A stretch of DNA of 64,000 nucleotides. It comes from Arthrobacter sp. D5-1 (GTDB lineage: Bacteria > Actinomycetota > Actinomycetes > Actinomycetales > Micrococcaceae). The stretch's first letter is position 1, and each line of letters starts with the position of its first letter. The stretch is taken from the NCBI RefSeq assembly GCF_017357425.1, contig NZ_CP014572.1, positions 252,013 through 316,012 on the forward strand, in the 5' to 3' direction. Below the pieces are notes generated by a model. It ran no database searches. It had not been told where the DNA came from and saw nothing but the letters and a program-made list of their open reading frames with translations. Below, in pieces: positions 16,419 to 25,701 of the stretch. The position numbers and the translations under genes were made by a program.

Positions 16419-16930
16419 ATGAAGACGATCCGGATTTCCGAGGTTGCCGCCAGAACAGGGGTTCAGGCCACTACTTTGCGCTATTACGAGGACATCGGCC
16501 TGATCGGCCCCGCAGCCCGCTCAGCCAACGGCTACCGGAGCTACGACGAACGGGACCTGGACCGGTTGGCAGCCACTGCGCGCCAAGAAGCTCGACATCA
16601 GCCTTGAGGGATGTCCGTGGACTCGTCTCTGCAGGGGATACCGATGAATGCGGGACCGTTCAAGACAGCTGGGTGGTCTCGTCACGGCCAGACTGCAAGA
16701 GGCGCAGGAACGCATCAACGAGCTAACAGACCTGGCACACCAGCTCGAACGCATACGCTCGCCAGCCTGAGCTTCGCACCCAGTCCACTGAACCCAAAGG
16801 CAGCGGACCGCATTGAAGATGCATCCAACGGCATGAGCTGCGGGAAGGCTAGCGGCATCGCGGCAAACCTGCCAGGAACCGACGCCAGAACATGGAGAGC
16901 GGCACGCGTACGCACTTGGCCGGGAAATGA
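16419..16930 (+). pseudogene. MerR-family regulator, broken by frameshifts
   Basis: The first 50 residues (IRISEVAARTGVQATTLRYYEDIGLI...YRSYDERDLDRL) are a normal MerR helix-turn-helix. After about 16568 the sense passes to other frames, which read RAKKLDISLE, then RGLVSAGDTDECGT, then GGLVTARLQEAQERINELT. These are the dimerisation helix and effector loop of MerR proteins, so more than one indel has occurred. The reader protein is lost while its operator upstream survives. The 3' limit is approximate. Metal specificity cannot be assigned. Confidence 0.75.
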
Positions 16931-17023
16931 GCATATGGGTCTTGTCACCTGCAGCTCGCAGTGCCAAGGTCTAATTAAAGTTTCCCAACGCTCAACACAA
17001 TTAGGCTCAGCCAGGGGGTTGCG

Positions 17024-17299
17024 ATGAATCAATGGTTTCTTCCACCGGGCGGGATCTTGAGCAATTACATTGCTCCGGGACAGACCGTCCGCCACTCGTT
17101 CTGGTGGGAAGATCGCGCGTTTGGTCCTGCGATCCTGGCTGTCGCCATGCCACCATCAATCGTGGTCTCGACCGGCGGGGTGACGACACTCGGCAACGGA
17201 TTCAGCCAAAGCCGCGACCGGCTCACCTATTTCGCTGATCTGCGGGCAGAAGCTTCGTATGGGGCCAGCTATCGTCTCCTCATTACAGCGCTGCGCTAA
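17024..17299 (+). CDS. Hypothetical 91-residue protein
   Basis: An ATG follows a G-rich ribosome-binding site. The protein is rich in aromatic and beta-prone residues (WFLPPGGILSNYIAPGQ, FWWEDRAFGPA) and has no membrane segment or signal peptide. It lies ten bases upstream of the next small gene on the same strand, so the two are likely co-transcribed. I do not recognise a family. Confidence 0.55.
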   Translation: MNQWFLPPGGILSNYIAPGQTVRHSFWWEDRAFGPAILAVAMPPSIVVSTGGVTTLGNGFSQSRDRLTYFADLRAEASYGASYRLLITALR

Positions 17300-17308
17300 G
17301 GAGCCCTC

Positions 17309-17563
17309 ATGAAATGCACGGTCATCAGCGACGAACGCGGCAAGATTATCGCCATTGGTCCGACGCCTGGGCCGGTAAAATCCTCCGACGGTGAGGGACC
17401 GGCGCTCTGGCACGAGCTCCTGCCTTTTGAAGGACAAACCAGCCAGATTGTGGATGTACCTGATGAGTTGCTCAACGACCCTGAGCTACTGGCAAATCTG
17501 CATCAAACCCACCGCCTCCGCGGCGAACGGATTGAGGCTGTTGACGGTCTGACTACAGACTAG
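17309..17563 (+). CDS. Hypothetical 84-residue protein
   Basis: An AAGGAG ribosome-binding site precedes the ATG. The sequence MKCTVISDERGKIIAIG and the C-terminal HQTHRLRGERIEAVD look like a small alpha/beta protein. It is soluble and slightly acidic, with no cysteine cluster. It follows the 91-residue gene closely. No family is recognised. Confidence 0.6.
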   Translation: MKCTVISDERGKIIAIGPTPGPVKSSDGEGPALWHELLPFEGQTSQIVDVPDELLNDPELLANLHQTHRLRGERIEAVDGLTTD

Positions 17564-17688
17564 TCTCCGGGTCAATTGACGGAACACCTCCGAATGGCTG
17601 CCTGCCCCTGCCTCAAAGGTCCTGAATGTCACGCGTCGGCTCGTATCCGGAACCATAGCGTACTATCCAAAAAACTGGATACTCCTTT

Positions 17689-18870
17689 ATGGTTGTTGAT
17701 ATGGAAAGTGCTTTGAACCCTTACTCGCCCGGGTCGGGCCGTCGGCCTTTCGAACTGGTCGGGCGCCAGAGCGAGATCGATGCCTTCGATTTGCTGCTGG
17801 CCAAGACCCGCCAGCGAAGACCGGACCGGGGTATCGTCCTGCACGGGTTGCGTGGGGTGGGCAAAACGGTCCTGCTGAACGAGTTCCGTCGGCAGGCCGA
17901 ACATGCTGAGTTCATGGTCGTCTTCCTCGAGGGCAGGGACGCCGAGGGGGGTCCTGAGGCCGTACGGGCCAAGCTCGCCCGGAACCTGCTGCAGGCCGGG
18001 CGGAAGTTGAATCGCCGCGGCGCCGGGGAGCGACTCTTGGCGGCACTTGGCAGCATCGCATCCTTTTCCGCGAAACTGGGTGTGACTGGGATCGACATCG
18101 GTGTGAACCTCAATCACGGCCGCGCTGACTCCGGATCGATCGAAGTGGATCTGGAAGAACTGATTGAGGACCTCTGTCTGGCCCTGGGGGAGAATCGCTC
18201 GGGTCTGGTTTTCATCATTGACGAGATGCAGGACCTGGACGACGGACTCATTGCCGCACTCCTGAGTGCCCAGCATCTGGCTGGCCAACGCGAATGGCCT
18301 TTCTATATCGCGGGGGCCGGTCTGCCCAATCTTCCCTCGGTACTGAGTGAAGCGCGCTCTTACGCCGAAAGGATTTTCAATTACCGCAGCATCGGGGCGT
18401 TGTCGAGGGAGGCTGCAGAGGCGGCCTTGGTAGCCCCGGCCCAACGCTATGGGGTGTCATTCGTGGCCGAGGCCAAAGACCTTCTCCTGAGCGCATCGGG
18501 CGCGTATCCGTATTTCCTGCAGGAATACGGTTACGCGGCCTGGGAAACAGCTCCGGAGAAGACCGTAACCTTCGACGACGCCAAAATCGCGGTGGAGATC
18601 GGCCGCGCGCAGCTGGACCAAGGGTTCTTTCCTTCACGCTGGAAACGTGCCTCGAAGGCAGAGAAGGACTTCCTCCGCCTGATGGCCACTGACGGTGATG
18701 AAGGATCCAGCACAGCCGGTCTTGCTGAACGGGCGCAGAAGAAGCAAAGCTCCATGACCATGACCCGTGCGTCGTTGATCGACAAGGGGATTATCTACGC
18801 ACCCGCCCTGGGTGTTGTGGCGTTCACCGTGCCAGGAATGGCTGACTATGTTAAACGCCTCCATGAGTAG
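17689..18870 (+). CDS. AAA/STAND-type ATPase with C-terminal winged helix
   Basis: The 393-residue protein has a Walker A motif GLRGVGKT (about 53-60) and Walker B VFIIDEMQD (about 180-188), followed by an arginine-rich segment and a C-terminal region with winged-helix character (about 320-390). This is the layout of AAA proteins of the Orc/Cdc6-STAND group often found on mobile DNA. The ATG at 17689 and an in-frame one at 17701 are both possible starts. The 3' end overlaps the next gene by eight bases, so the pair works as a unit of unknown purpose. Confidence 0.75.
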   Translation: MVVDMESALNPYSPGSGRRPFELVGRQSEIDAFDLLLAKTRQRRPDRGIVLHGLRGVGKTVLLNEFRRQAEHAEFMVVFLEGRDAEGGPEAVRAKLARNLLQAGRKLNRRGAGERLLAALGSIASFSAKLGVTGIDIGVNLNHGRADSGSIEVDLEELIEDLCLALGENRSGLVFIIDEMQDLDDGLIAALLSAQHLAGQREWPFYIAGAGLPNLPSVLSEARSYAERIFNYRSIGALSREAAEAALVAPAQRYGVSFVAEAKDLLLSASGAYPYFLQEYGYAAWETAPEKTVTFDDAKIAVEIGRAQLDQGFFPSRWKRASKAEKDFLRLMATDGDEGSSTAGLAERAQKKQSSMTMTRASLIDKGIIYAPALGVVAFTVPGMADYVKRLHE

Positions 18871-19909
18871 CACGAGCGCAGGAACCGGTACCACCGCAGG
18901 CGGGAGGTTGCGGTGGGGAATTCTCCTGGGAGTTACCGCGCTGGTCCTTGCCGGAGCCGGGATCTACGCGGTGGGAGCCTATCAGCGTTTCGAGGAGAGC
19001 CGCACGGCCGCCTCATCTGTGGGAGTGACTGCAGGCCAACCTCTCCCCGGGGTTCCTTTCGTCCTGTTCAGGAACACTGCCGGCGGGCAGGGCTATGGCA
19101 ATGCAGCCACGGTGCCGCTTTCGGCTCCCGGTGGCACGCGGGCGGTCAGTGAGCAGGCGTGCGAACGGGTCTATGGCACTGCAGCTGTGGTGGTCTGTCT
19201 CAGGTCCAACCGTGGTCTGGTGACTACTTACGACGCGGCCGTCCTGAACCGGGACTGGCAGCAGGATCGGGCGTGGCCTGTCCCGGGTATTCCGAGCCGG
19301 ACACGCATCAGTCAGGACGGTTCCGTGATCGCGACAACGGTGTTCGTCTCCGGGCACTCATATACGCAAGCCGGGTTCTCGACAGCAACAGAGATCACTG
19401 TTCCCGACGGCGGTACGGGTAACCTCGAAGATTTCGCGCTCCTCGTGAACGGCGAACGGTTGCTGGCGAGCGACCGGAACATCTGGGGAGTTACTTTCGC
19501 GCCAGGGCAAAGCGAAGTCTTCTATGCCACAGCAGCATCCTCAGGACGTATCTGGCTCGTCCGGGGAAGCCTGAAAGACAAGACCCTGACCGCCATTCAT
19601 GACAACGTTGAATGCCCCTCCATCTCACCGGACGGCACCCGGATCGCGTATAAAAAGAACATTGGCGGGCCGCTCACCGCGCACTGGAACGTCGCCCTTC
19701 TTGACTTGGCCACGGGGGTGGAAACGGTGCTCTCGGAAAAGCGCAGCGTCGATGACCAGATCGAGTGGCTGGACGATCAGAACCTGCTCTACGGTTTGGC
19801 CGACGAGGATACCGAAGGTGACAGCAACATCTGGAAACTCGGAACCGATCCGGCGTCCCAACCGAGCCTCTTCATCGAACATGCGTGGTCGCCCAGTGTG
19901 GTCCGCTGA
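18863..19909 (+). CDS. Membrane-anchored beta-propeller (TolB-like) protein
   Basis: Starting at the ATG at 18863, which overlaps the ATPase stop, the 348-residue protein has a short Ser/Thr-rich cytoplasmic tail, one membrane segment (about 15-38) and a large outer domain. The motifs SPDGTRIAYKK and WNVALLDLATG are typical of PD40/TolB propeller blades. It probably senses or binds something outside the membrane, with the ATPase as its cytoplasmic partner. That link is inferred from overlap only. Confidence 0.7.
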   Translation: MSSTSAGTGTTAGGRLRWGILLGVTALVLAGAGIYAVGAYQRFEESRTAASSVGVTAGQPLPGVPFVLFRNTAGGQGYGNAATVPLSAPGGTRAVSEQACERVYGTAAVVVCLRSNRGLVTTYDAAVLNRDWQQDRAWPVPGIPSRTRISQDGSVIATTVFVSGHSYTQAGFSTATEITVPDGGTGNLEDFALLVNGERLLASDRNIWGVTFAPGQSEVFYATAASSGRIWLVRGSLKDKTLTAIHDNVECPSISPDGTRIAYKKNIGGPLTAHWNVALLDLATGVETVLSEKRSVDDQIEWLDDQNLLYGLADEDTEGDSNIWKLGTDPASQPSLFIEHAWSPSVVR

Positions 19910-19966
19910 CGTCCGGACGTAACTCGGGGAGCGGCCGGACATCAGCAGTCTAGAAACCGCCCCCGG

Positions 19967-22900
19967 TCAGCAGGTTCCCAGTAGTCCGCACAGCAGCCCA
20001 CCCGACCCTGTCGGACTCGGCGAGGGACTGGGGGACGGGCTCGGCGAGGGACTGGCGGAAGGATTTGGTGAAGGCGTCGCCGTCGCGGTTGCGGGTGGGG
20101 CCGGCGTTGCGGTCGGGGTGGGCGTCGCCGGTGCCGGTGTGGTGGCTGAGTAGAGGACGTCGACGAAGTAGTTCGTGGAGTTCCAGGAGTTTGTTGGTGC
20201 CGTACCGCCGGCCCCGTACCGGTAGCGGCCGTTGTCAGGGCCAGCGGCGGTGAAGACCCCACTAACCCACGTCTGGGCGAAGAACGCCGGTGTATAGGCG
20301 TAGCGGCCGTTGGGCGCCAGATAGGACACGGTGTATGTCTCCCCCGGGGTTACGGCTACCGGGGAGGAGAGCATCGCGGTTTGCCAGCCCGTCGCTGTTT
20401 CGTTCGTGAAGGTCACCTGGGCCAGCCGTGTTCCCGCGGCGTTCCACAGGGAGCCGATGTGGGTTCCGGTGTTTCCGGTTCCCTTGTAGAAGCGGATGCC
20501 GGTGACATTGCCGGCGGCGGAGACCGTGAACGCCGTTCCCAGTTCAACCGATGACGGATCATCGGAGGCTGCTGTCTGCGGTTGGAGGTCCCCGAAGATG
20601 GAGGCTTGCTCGGCATCGGGGTCGGCCGTGGTGAACTGCCAGGTGGTGGTCGGCAGTGTCTGGCCCTGTTGGGATTCGAGGTTGCCGGCGCTGACGGAGA
20701 TGGCTGTGTTGCCCGGCAGGGGATTCGCCGGGGTGAAGGTCAGGGTGCGGCCGTCCGTGGACAGGGCAGCGTTGCCGGCAACGGGCGTCCCGTTCGCTGC
20801 GAGCGTGAACGTTGCCCCCGGCTTGATCGCGGAGGAGAACGTAAGGGTTGGTTTGACCTCGACAGGTACTGCCGTGGCGTTTGGTGCAGGGGAGCGGTCA
20901 GTGATTGTCAGCGGGGGCACCGCGGCCATGAACACCAGGTCCACCAGGTAGCTTGCCGTGGAGGGCGAGTTGGGGAAGTCGTTGTTGTAGGCGAATGCAC
21001 CGGAATCGGGGGCTGTCCTCAGCGGTCCGCTGGTGAAGCCTGAGCCGAATCCGCCGGCCGTGTAGGAGTAGTTGCCGCTCGGGGACTTGTAGGCCGCCAC
21101 GTATTCAGTGTTGGCGTCGATGGTCACTGGCTGGCTGAATGTTGCTGTTTGCCAGCCGGAGCTGGACTCGTTAGTGAAGGTGACGGTGGCCAGAAGCTGC
21201 CCGCCGGCCGTGTATAGCGAGCCGGTGTGTGTCCCGGTGTTTCCGGCGGCCTTGTAGAAGCGGACGCCGGTGACCTGGCCTGCAGTGTCGCTGGCGAACC
21301 GGACTCCCAGGGACAACGACACGCCGTCGTTGGCGTCGGGAGTGCCCGGCGTAACGGTGTCCTGATAGAGCGTGCAGGGGCACGTCCCCGGTGTTCTGGG
21401 GGCGGGGACGGTACTGAAGGCCCATGTGCCGTTGCTTAGTGGTTGACGGGATACGGCGGTCGCCGTGAGGGTGGCCGTGTACGACGTACCGGCAGCCAGC
21501 GGCCCGGCCGGAGTGAACGTGACTTTCCTTGTTTGGGGGTCGTAGCTGGTGGATCCGGCCACGGTTGTTCCGCTCGCATCTTTTACCGTCAGGTTGACGC
21601 TGGGGGCTTCGGCCGGTTCGGACAGTACGGCACTGATCTGGCTGTCCAGCGGAACACTGGACGCGCCGGGCAGCGGGGATTGACCCGTCGGGGTGAACGC
21701 CGGGGGTGGAACCGTCACGATGACGTCCACCAGGTAGCTGGCGTTCGACCGTGATCCGGGGAAGTCACCGCTGTACGTGTACGCTCCGGCGTCAGACGTT
21801 GTTCGCAATGGTCCGACGCTCATGCCGGATCCGAACCCGTTGGAGGTAGCGGAATAGGTGCCGGTCAGTGACTTGTAGGCCACGATGTAGTCCGTGTTCG
21901 CGGCCATCTGGACTGGTTGGCTGAACATCGCCGTCTGCCACCCTGAGGCGCTCTCATTGGTGAACGCCACGGTTGCCAGTTGTTGCCCGGAGGCCGTGTA
22001 CAGGGCACCGTTGTGGGTGCCGGTGTTGCCGGCCGACTTGAAGAACCGCATGCCCACTACTTCACCGGCTGAAACACTGGAGAACCGGACGCCCAGCGCC
22101 AACGGGACGCCGTCCTGAATCTCGGCGATGCCGGGCGTGACGGAGTCGTCAAAGAGGCTGCACGGGCAGGACCCGGGAACCGGCAGTGTCGCAGCGGTCG
22201 TGAAGGACCAGGTGCCGCCGGCTGTGACCGGACCGCCCAGGGTGTCTGTCCCGGCGAGGGTGGCCGTGTACTGCGTGCTGAACGCCAGGGCGCTCGTCGG
22301 GGTAAAGGCCGCCCGACGTGTGGCGGGGTCGTACGCTGTCGTGCCGGCCACCGGGCCGTCGGAGGATTGCAGGGTCAGCTGGACGCTGGAGGCAGTGACT
22401 GGTTTGGAGAACACTGCGCTGACCTTGGTGTCCACGGAGACGCTGGACGAGGACGGGAATGGGGTGTGCCCGGACACCGTCATGGGCGTGGTGTCCACTG
22501 TGCCGAACAAGGCGTCGACGAAGTAGTTGCCGCCGTTGTAGCTCGAGGTCGGGAACCCGGAGGAGGTGGCATAGACACCGGCAGGCTCGGCTCCGAAACC
22601 GCCCGCCACCCTCAAGGGCGCGTCGGAGGACCCGAAGCTCGCCCACTGGAAGTTCTGGATGGCGTAGCGACCGTTCGGAGTCCAATAAGAGACCGTGTAT
22701 TTCTGCCCTGCGGCCACGGGAACGGCTTGGCTGAACAGCACGGACTGCCAGCCGGAGGGCGTTTCGTTGGTGAACGTCGCCGTGGCCAGCCGTTCCCCAG
22801 TGGAGCTCCACAGGGACCCGGTATGTGTACCGGTGTTGGCTGCGCTCTTGTAGAAGCGCACCCCGGTGATGAAACCGTCCACTGTGGGGGTGAAGCGCAG

Positions 22901-24865
22901 GCCCATTTCGTAGCTGCCGCCGTCACCGGAATCCTGCACTGCCGGTGCGGTCTGGCCAAAGACGCTGTAGGGGCCGCTCAGGATCAGGCTCCTGCTGGTG
23001 GCGGCCCCTATGTTGGCACTGTCATCAATGGCCCGGGCCTGGATGGTGGCGGTATCGAAGCCCTTCTGGATGTAGGTGTATGTCCAGTTTTGCTTGCCCA
23101 CGGCGGGGTGCCAGGTACCGCCGCCGTCGGTTGAAACCTCCACGCCGGCCACCACTCCGCCCGTATCGGCGGCCGTTCCTGTGACGGTCACACTGGTCCC
23201 ATGGGGCACAGTGGCGCCGTTGGCCGGGGCAGTGATGGCAGCCGTTGGTCCGGTCCGGTCCGTGCTCGGGGCGGCAGCGGTCAGGCCGGCGGCACGGGTG
23301 GCGGGCTGGGCGCCCATGTCGGCCAGGAGGTTGACTTGGGCCTGCCGCATCCTTGGATCTGCAGGTGCGCCCTCGCCGTCATGGACCTCGTCCAGGCCCC
23401 ACGTCCACTGGACACTGCCGGCCGAGAACACCAGGGCGCCGCTGGGGGCGCGGTAGAGGGTCACGTGGTGGGTTGTCGTGCCGGGAAGGACTGTGTTGCC
23501 GAAGTCCTGAAGGTACTGGGGCACCTCGCCTACGGTGGTGGACAACCGGATCAACCCCGGTGGGCGGAACCCGTTGTCCAGGTCCTCGTCGGACTCATAT
23601 CCCACCGTATGGGGCGCCAGGGCCGCGGAGGAACCGGCCGGCAACGAGGTGAGGGAAGTATTGCGCCACAGTCTGGTTTTGCCTTCCTCCGAATCGACGG
23701 TCACCGGCAGGTCGGAGTAGTTGGACATGTAGATGGTTCCGGTCAGTCCGTTTTCGGGCAGCCCGCCGCCGTTGGTCTGGGCTGCGAACCGCGGGTCCCG
23801 CCAGGTGCCGGTCCATTCGGGGCTGGGGTCGATCTTTTCGTTGGCCCAGGTTTCCTTGTAGGAGGTGAGCGTCCGGCCCGCTCCACCATCCACCGGGGAG
23901 GGTTCGAACCGGGTGCGCCAATAGCCCTCGTTGCCGGAGAGGAACTGCAGGTTCACCCCTGCGTCGCGGGCGGCGGTGATGTTGGCGCGCTGGGGCCCGG
24001 ACCAGTATTCGTCGTGCCCGACGGAGAGGAAGACCTTGTGGTTGAGCAGCTGTGGGCCGTTGCGGTCGGTATCAAGGCCGCTGATGTAGCTGACGTCGTA
24101 GCCGTTTTGCTCCAGGAAACGCACCATCGGGTATTCGTTGGAGAAGTAGAAGTCCCGGCCTCCGGGTCCGCCGCGCGTGGCTACCGGTCGGTTGTAGCTG
24201 ACCTTGTAGGCGCGGCCGTTCGTGCCTTGGTAGAAGTCCGAGCCACCATAGGAGTTATAGGCCTGCCAGGAGGGATCGGAGGTTTGGAAGACCACGTCGG
24301 ACCGGCTGCCGTCGGAACGCACGATGAAGGTGATGTGGCTTTGCCCGCCGGTATCGGGCCGGGTGAGAAGGGCGACGTAGACACCGGAGACCGCGGTCGC
24401 GGGGACCTGCCACGTCGCGGACACCGCCCAGGTCCCGCAGTCGTACAGCCCTGTGGTGAGGTCGGTGAGGCATTGGGGCTGGTTTTGGCGGACGACGGAC
24501 GGTGTCACGTCGGCGATCTTGCGGGCGCCGGCGCCTCCGTACCAGCCGGTGCGGTAGACCGCGATGGTGTAGCTGGGAGCGTTCGTGTCGATTTTGAAGC
24601 GGATCGGCTGGCCCGCGTTGACGCTGATTTCGGTTGAGTAGCCTTGAATGCTGTCGTCGCCGGGACCGGAAATGTCCCATTCCGATGGCGGGTTTCCCGG
24701 TTTGGAGTTTTCGCAGACAACAGGGTTCACTACCGGCTCGCAGGGTCCCGCGGCGAGGGCTGTCGGGGCGGTAAGGGGCAATAGGGCTGCCATCATGGCA
24801 ATCACCAAGGGCGTGATGAATCCCTTTAGGGGTGACTGCGGCCGGGTGGCTGAATGACCGGGCAT
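19967..24865 (-). CDS. Large secreted protein: DMF-hydrolase-like domain plus DUF4082/Ig-like repeats
   Basis: The 1632-residue protein has a signal peptide (about 1-38). Residues 60-520 resemble the large subunit of N,N-dimethylformamidase (GWYGG, SVGHDEYWSGPQR, LSGNEGYWRTR). Four DUF4082 modules follow near 635, 900, 1160 and 1418, each with the GVRFYK...GNTGTHxGSL...TFTNE pattern. Ig-like Big_5 domains lie between them, and a Ser-Pro repeat tail of about 35 residues precedes a Cys-containing end. It should be secreted or wall-associated. It is the longest cargo gene and has no evident link to metals. The upstream gap of 450 bp holds its promoter. Confidence 0.83.
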   Translation of the reverse strand: MPGHSATRPQSPLKGFITPLVIAMMAALLPLTAPTALAAGPCEPVVNPVVCENSKPGNPPSEWDISGPGDDSIQGYSTEISVNAGQPIRFKIDTNAPSYTIAVYRTGWYGGAGARKIADVTPSVVRQNQPQCLTDLTTGLYDCGTWAVSATWQVPATAVSGVYVALLTRPDTGGQSHITFIVRSDGSRSDVVFQTSDPSWQAYNSYGGSDFYQGTNGRAYKVSYNRPVATRGGPGGRDFYFSNEYPMVRFLEQNGYDVSYISGLDTDRNGPQLLNHKVFLSVGHDEYWSGPQRANITAARDAGVNLQFLSGNEGYWRTRFEPSPVDGGAGRTLTSYKETWANEKIDPSPEWTGTWRDPRFAAQTNGGGLPENGLTGTIYMSNYSDLPVTVDSEEGKTRLWRNTSLTSLPAGSSAALAPHTVGYESDEDLDNGFRPPGLIRLSTTVGEVPQYLQDFGNTVLPGTTTHHVTLYRAPSGALVFSAGSVQWTWGLDEVHDGEGAPADPRMRQAQVNLLADMGAQPATRAAGLTAAAPSTDRTGPTAAITAPANGATVPHGTSVTVTGTAADTGGVVAGVEVSTDGGGTWHPAVGKQNWTYTYIQKGFDTATIQARAIDDSANIGAATSRSLILSGPYSVFGQTAPAVQDSGDGGSYEMGLRFTPTVDGFITGVRFYKSAANTGTHTGSLWSSTGERLATATFTNETPSGWQSVLFSQAVPVAAGQKYTVSYWTPNGRYAIQNFQWASFGSSDAPLRVAGGFGAEPAGVYATSSGFPTSSYNGGNYFVDALFGTVDTTPMTVSGHTPFPSSSSVSVDTKVSAVFSKPVTASSVQLTLQSSDGPVAGTTAYDPATRRAAFTPTSALAFSTQYTATLAGTDTLGGPVTAGGTWSFTTAATLPVPGSCPCSLFDDSVTPGIAEIQDGVPLALGVRFSSVSAGEVVGMRFFKSAGNTGTHNGALYTASGQQLATVAFTNESASGWQTAMFSQPVQMAANTDYIVAYKSLTGTYSATSNGFGSGMSVGPLRTTSDAGAYTYSGDFPGSRSNASYLVDVIVTVPPPAFTPTGQSPLPGASSVPLDSQISAVLSEPAEAPSVNLTVKDASGTTVAGSTSYDPQTRKVTFTPAGPLAAGTSYTATLTATAVSRQPLSNGTWAFSTVPAPRTPGTCPCTLYQDTVTPGTPDANDGVSLSLGVRFASDTAGQVTGVRFYKAAGNTGTHTGSLYTAGGQLLATVTFTNESSSGWQTATFSQPVTIDANTEYVAAYKSPSGNYSYTAGGFGSGFTSGPLRTAPDSGAFAYNNDFPNSPSTASYLVDLVFMAAVPPLTITDRSPAPNATAVPVEVKPTLTFSSAIKPGATFTLAANGTPVAGNAALSTDGRTLTFTPANPLPGNTAISVSAGNLESQQGQTLPTTTWQFTTADPDAEQASIFGDLQPQTAASDDPSSVELGTAFTVSAAGNVTGIRFYKGTGNTGTHIGSLWNAAGTRLAQVTFTNETATGWQTAMLSSPVAVTPGETYTVSYLAPNGRYAYTPAFFAQTWVSGVFTAAGPDNGRYRYGAGGTAPTNSWNSTNYFVDVLYSATTPAPATPTPTATPAPPATATATPSPNPSASPSPSPSPSPSPSPTGSGGLLCGLLGTC

Positions 24866-25302
24866 CGGAGCTCCTGGGAGTGGTACGCCTGTTGCGAGTA
24901 TGGATCCGTGCTTGCCGCACGGGTCCCTGCTTGCCGCTCCCCAGCCAGGGTCAAACCAAGAATCTTCAGTTAGGAAACACCCGGGTCCCTGTCCTGGAGG
25001 TGGTCATGCAAGACGAACCAGACCGGATCCACCCTCGACCTTGTAGACCAATAGGACGAAGCGCATCATCAAGTAACCCTTGGCAGGAGTGTAGGGGTGT
25101 GACGTGCGCACGGCAAGGCTTCCCGCCTACCCAGGGCTGGATTTCCTCGCGCCGTCAGCCCAACGAAGGGTCCTCGGCTCTTGGCCCAGGACGGACAACG
25201 CGTCGCCACGGCTCCAGTTGCATCAGAGCAAAAGCGCTGGGACCGGCTTCCGGATCAAGGCTGGTTCGAACGCCCTGGGATGATGACATCCAAAATTGCC
25301 GC
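24866..25302. other. Intergenic region without a recognisable gene
   Basis: Between the divergent secreted-protein and cmtR genes I see no supported coding sequence. A frame on the plus strand runs through it into cmtR but has no start signal or family resemblance. It must hold the promoter of the secreted protein. Confidence 0.5.
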
Positions 25303-25340
25303 TATCATCGTTATATGACGATTGATGATGCGTTCTCGCC
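25303..25340 (+). promoter_or_regulatory. cmtR promoter and operator at the start codon
   Basis: TATCAT (25303-25308) is a -10 seven bases before the ATG, implying a leaderless message. ATCATCGT and ACGATTGAT around it form an imperfect dyad that would place the repressor over the start site. Confidence 0.55.
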
Positions 25341-25701
25341 CGATCCGTGCGCCCCGCTGGACCCCGCGGCGGCCCTGTTCCACTCCCTCAGTGATCCGAC
25401 CCGCTTGAGTATCGTGAAACGGATGGCCGGGGGAGAGGTCCGGGTGGGTGACCTGACCGGGGAGCTGGGTCTGGCGCAATCCACGGTCTCGGCCCATGTG
25501 GCGTGCCTGCGTGACTGCGGCCTGGTCGAGGGTCGCACGCAGGGCCGAAGCGTCTATTATTCGCTCTCCCGTCCGGAGCTGATGGACATGCTCGCCCAGG
25601 CCGAGGTCCTGCTGGCAGCTACCGGCAACGCGGTCAGTCTCTGCCCGAACTACGGCATTGGCAGCACCGGGACAGTCCCGACGACGGAGGCGGCCCGATG
25701 A
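25315..25701 (+). CDS. cmtR: CmtR-type ArsR-family Cd/Pb sensor
   Basis: The 128-residue protein has the ArsR fold (LFHSLSDPTRLSIVKRM...STVSAHVACLRDCGLV). The CLRDC pair matches Cys57 and Cys61 of Mycobacterium tuberculosis CmtR, and a C-terminal Cys in SLCPNYG could be the third ligand. It should repress the cadA operon and release on Cd(II) or Pb(II). Its stop overlaps cadA (ATGA). The ATG at 25315 is seven bases after the -10, so no SD is used. Confidence 0.87.
   Translation: MTIDDAFSPDPCAPLDPAAALFHSLSDPTRLSIVKRMAGGEVRVGDLTGELGLAQSTVSAHVACLRDCGLVEGRTQGRSVYYSLSRPELMDMLAQAEVLLAATGNAVSLCPNYGIGSTGTVPTTEAAR

Noticed and set aside
23201..24637. 478-codon frame opposite the secreted protein
   Set aside because: It lies wholly antisense to a gene with clear domains and repeats; it is a high-GC shadow frame.
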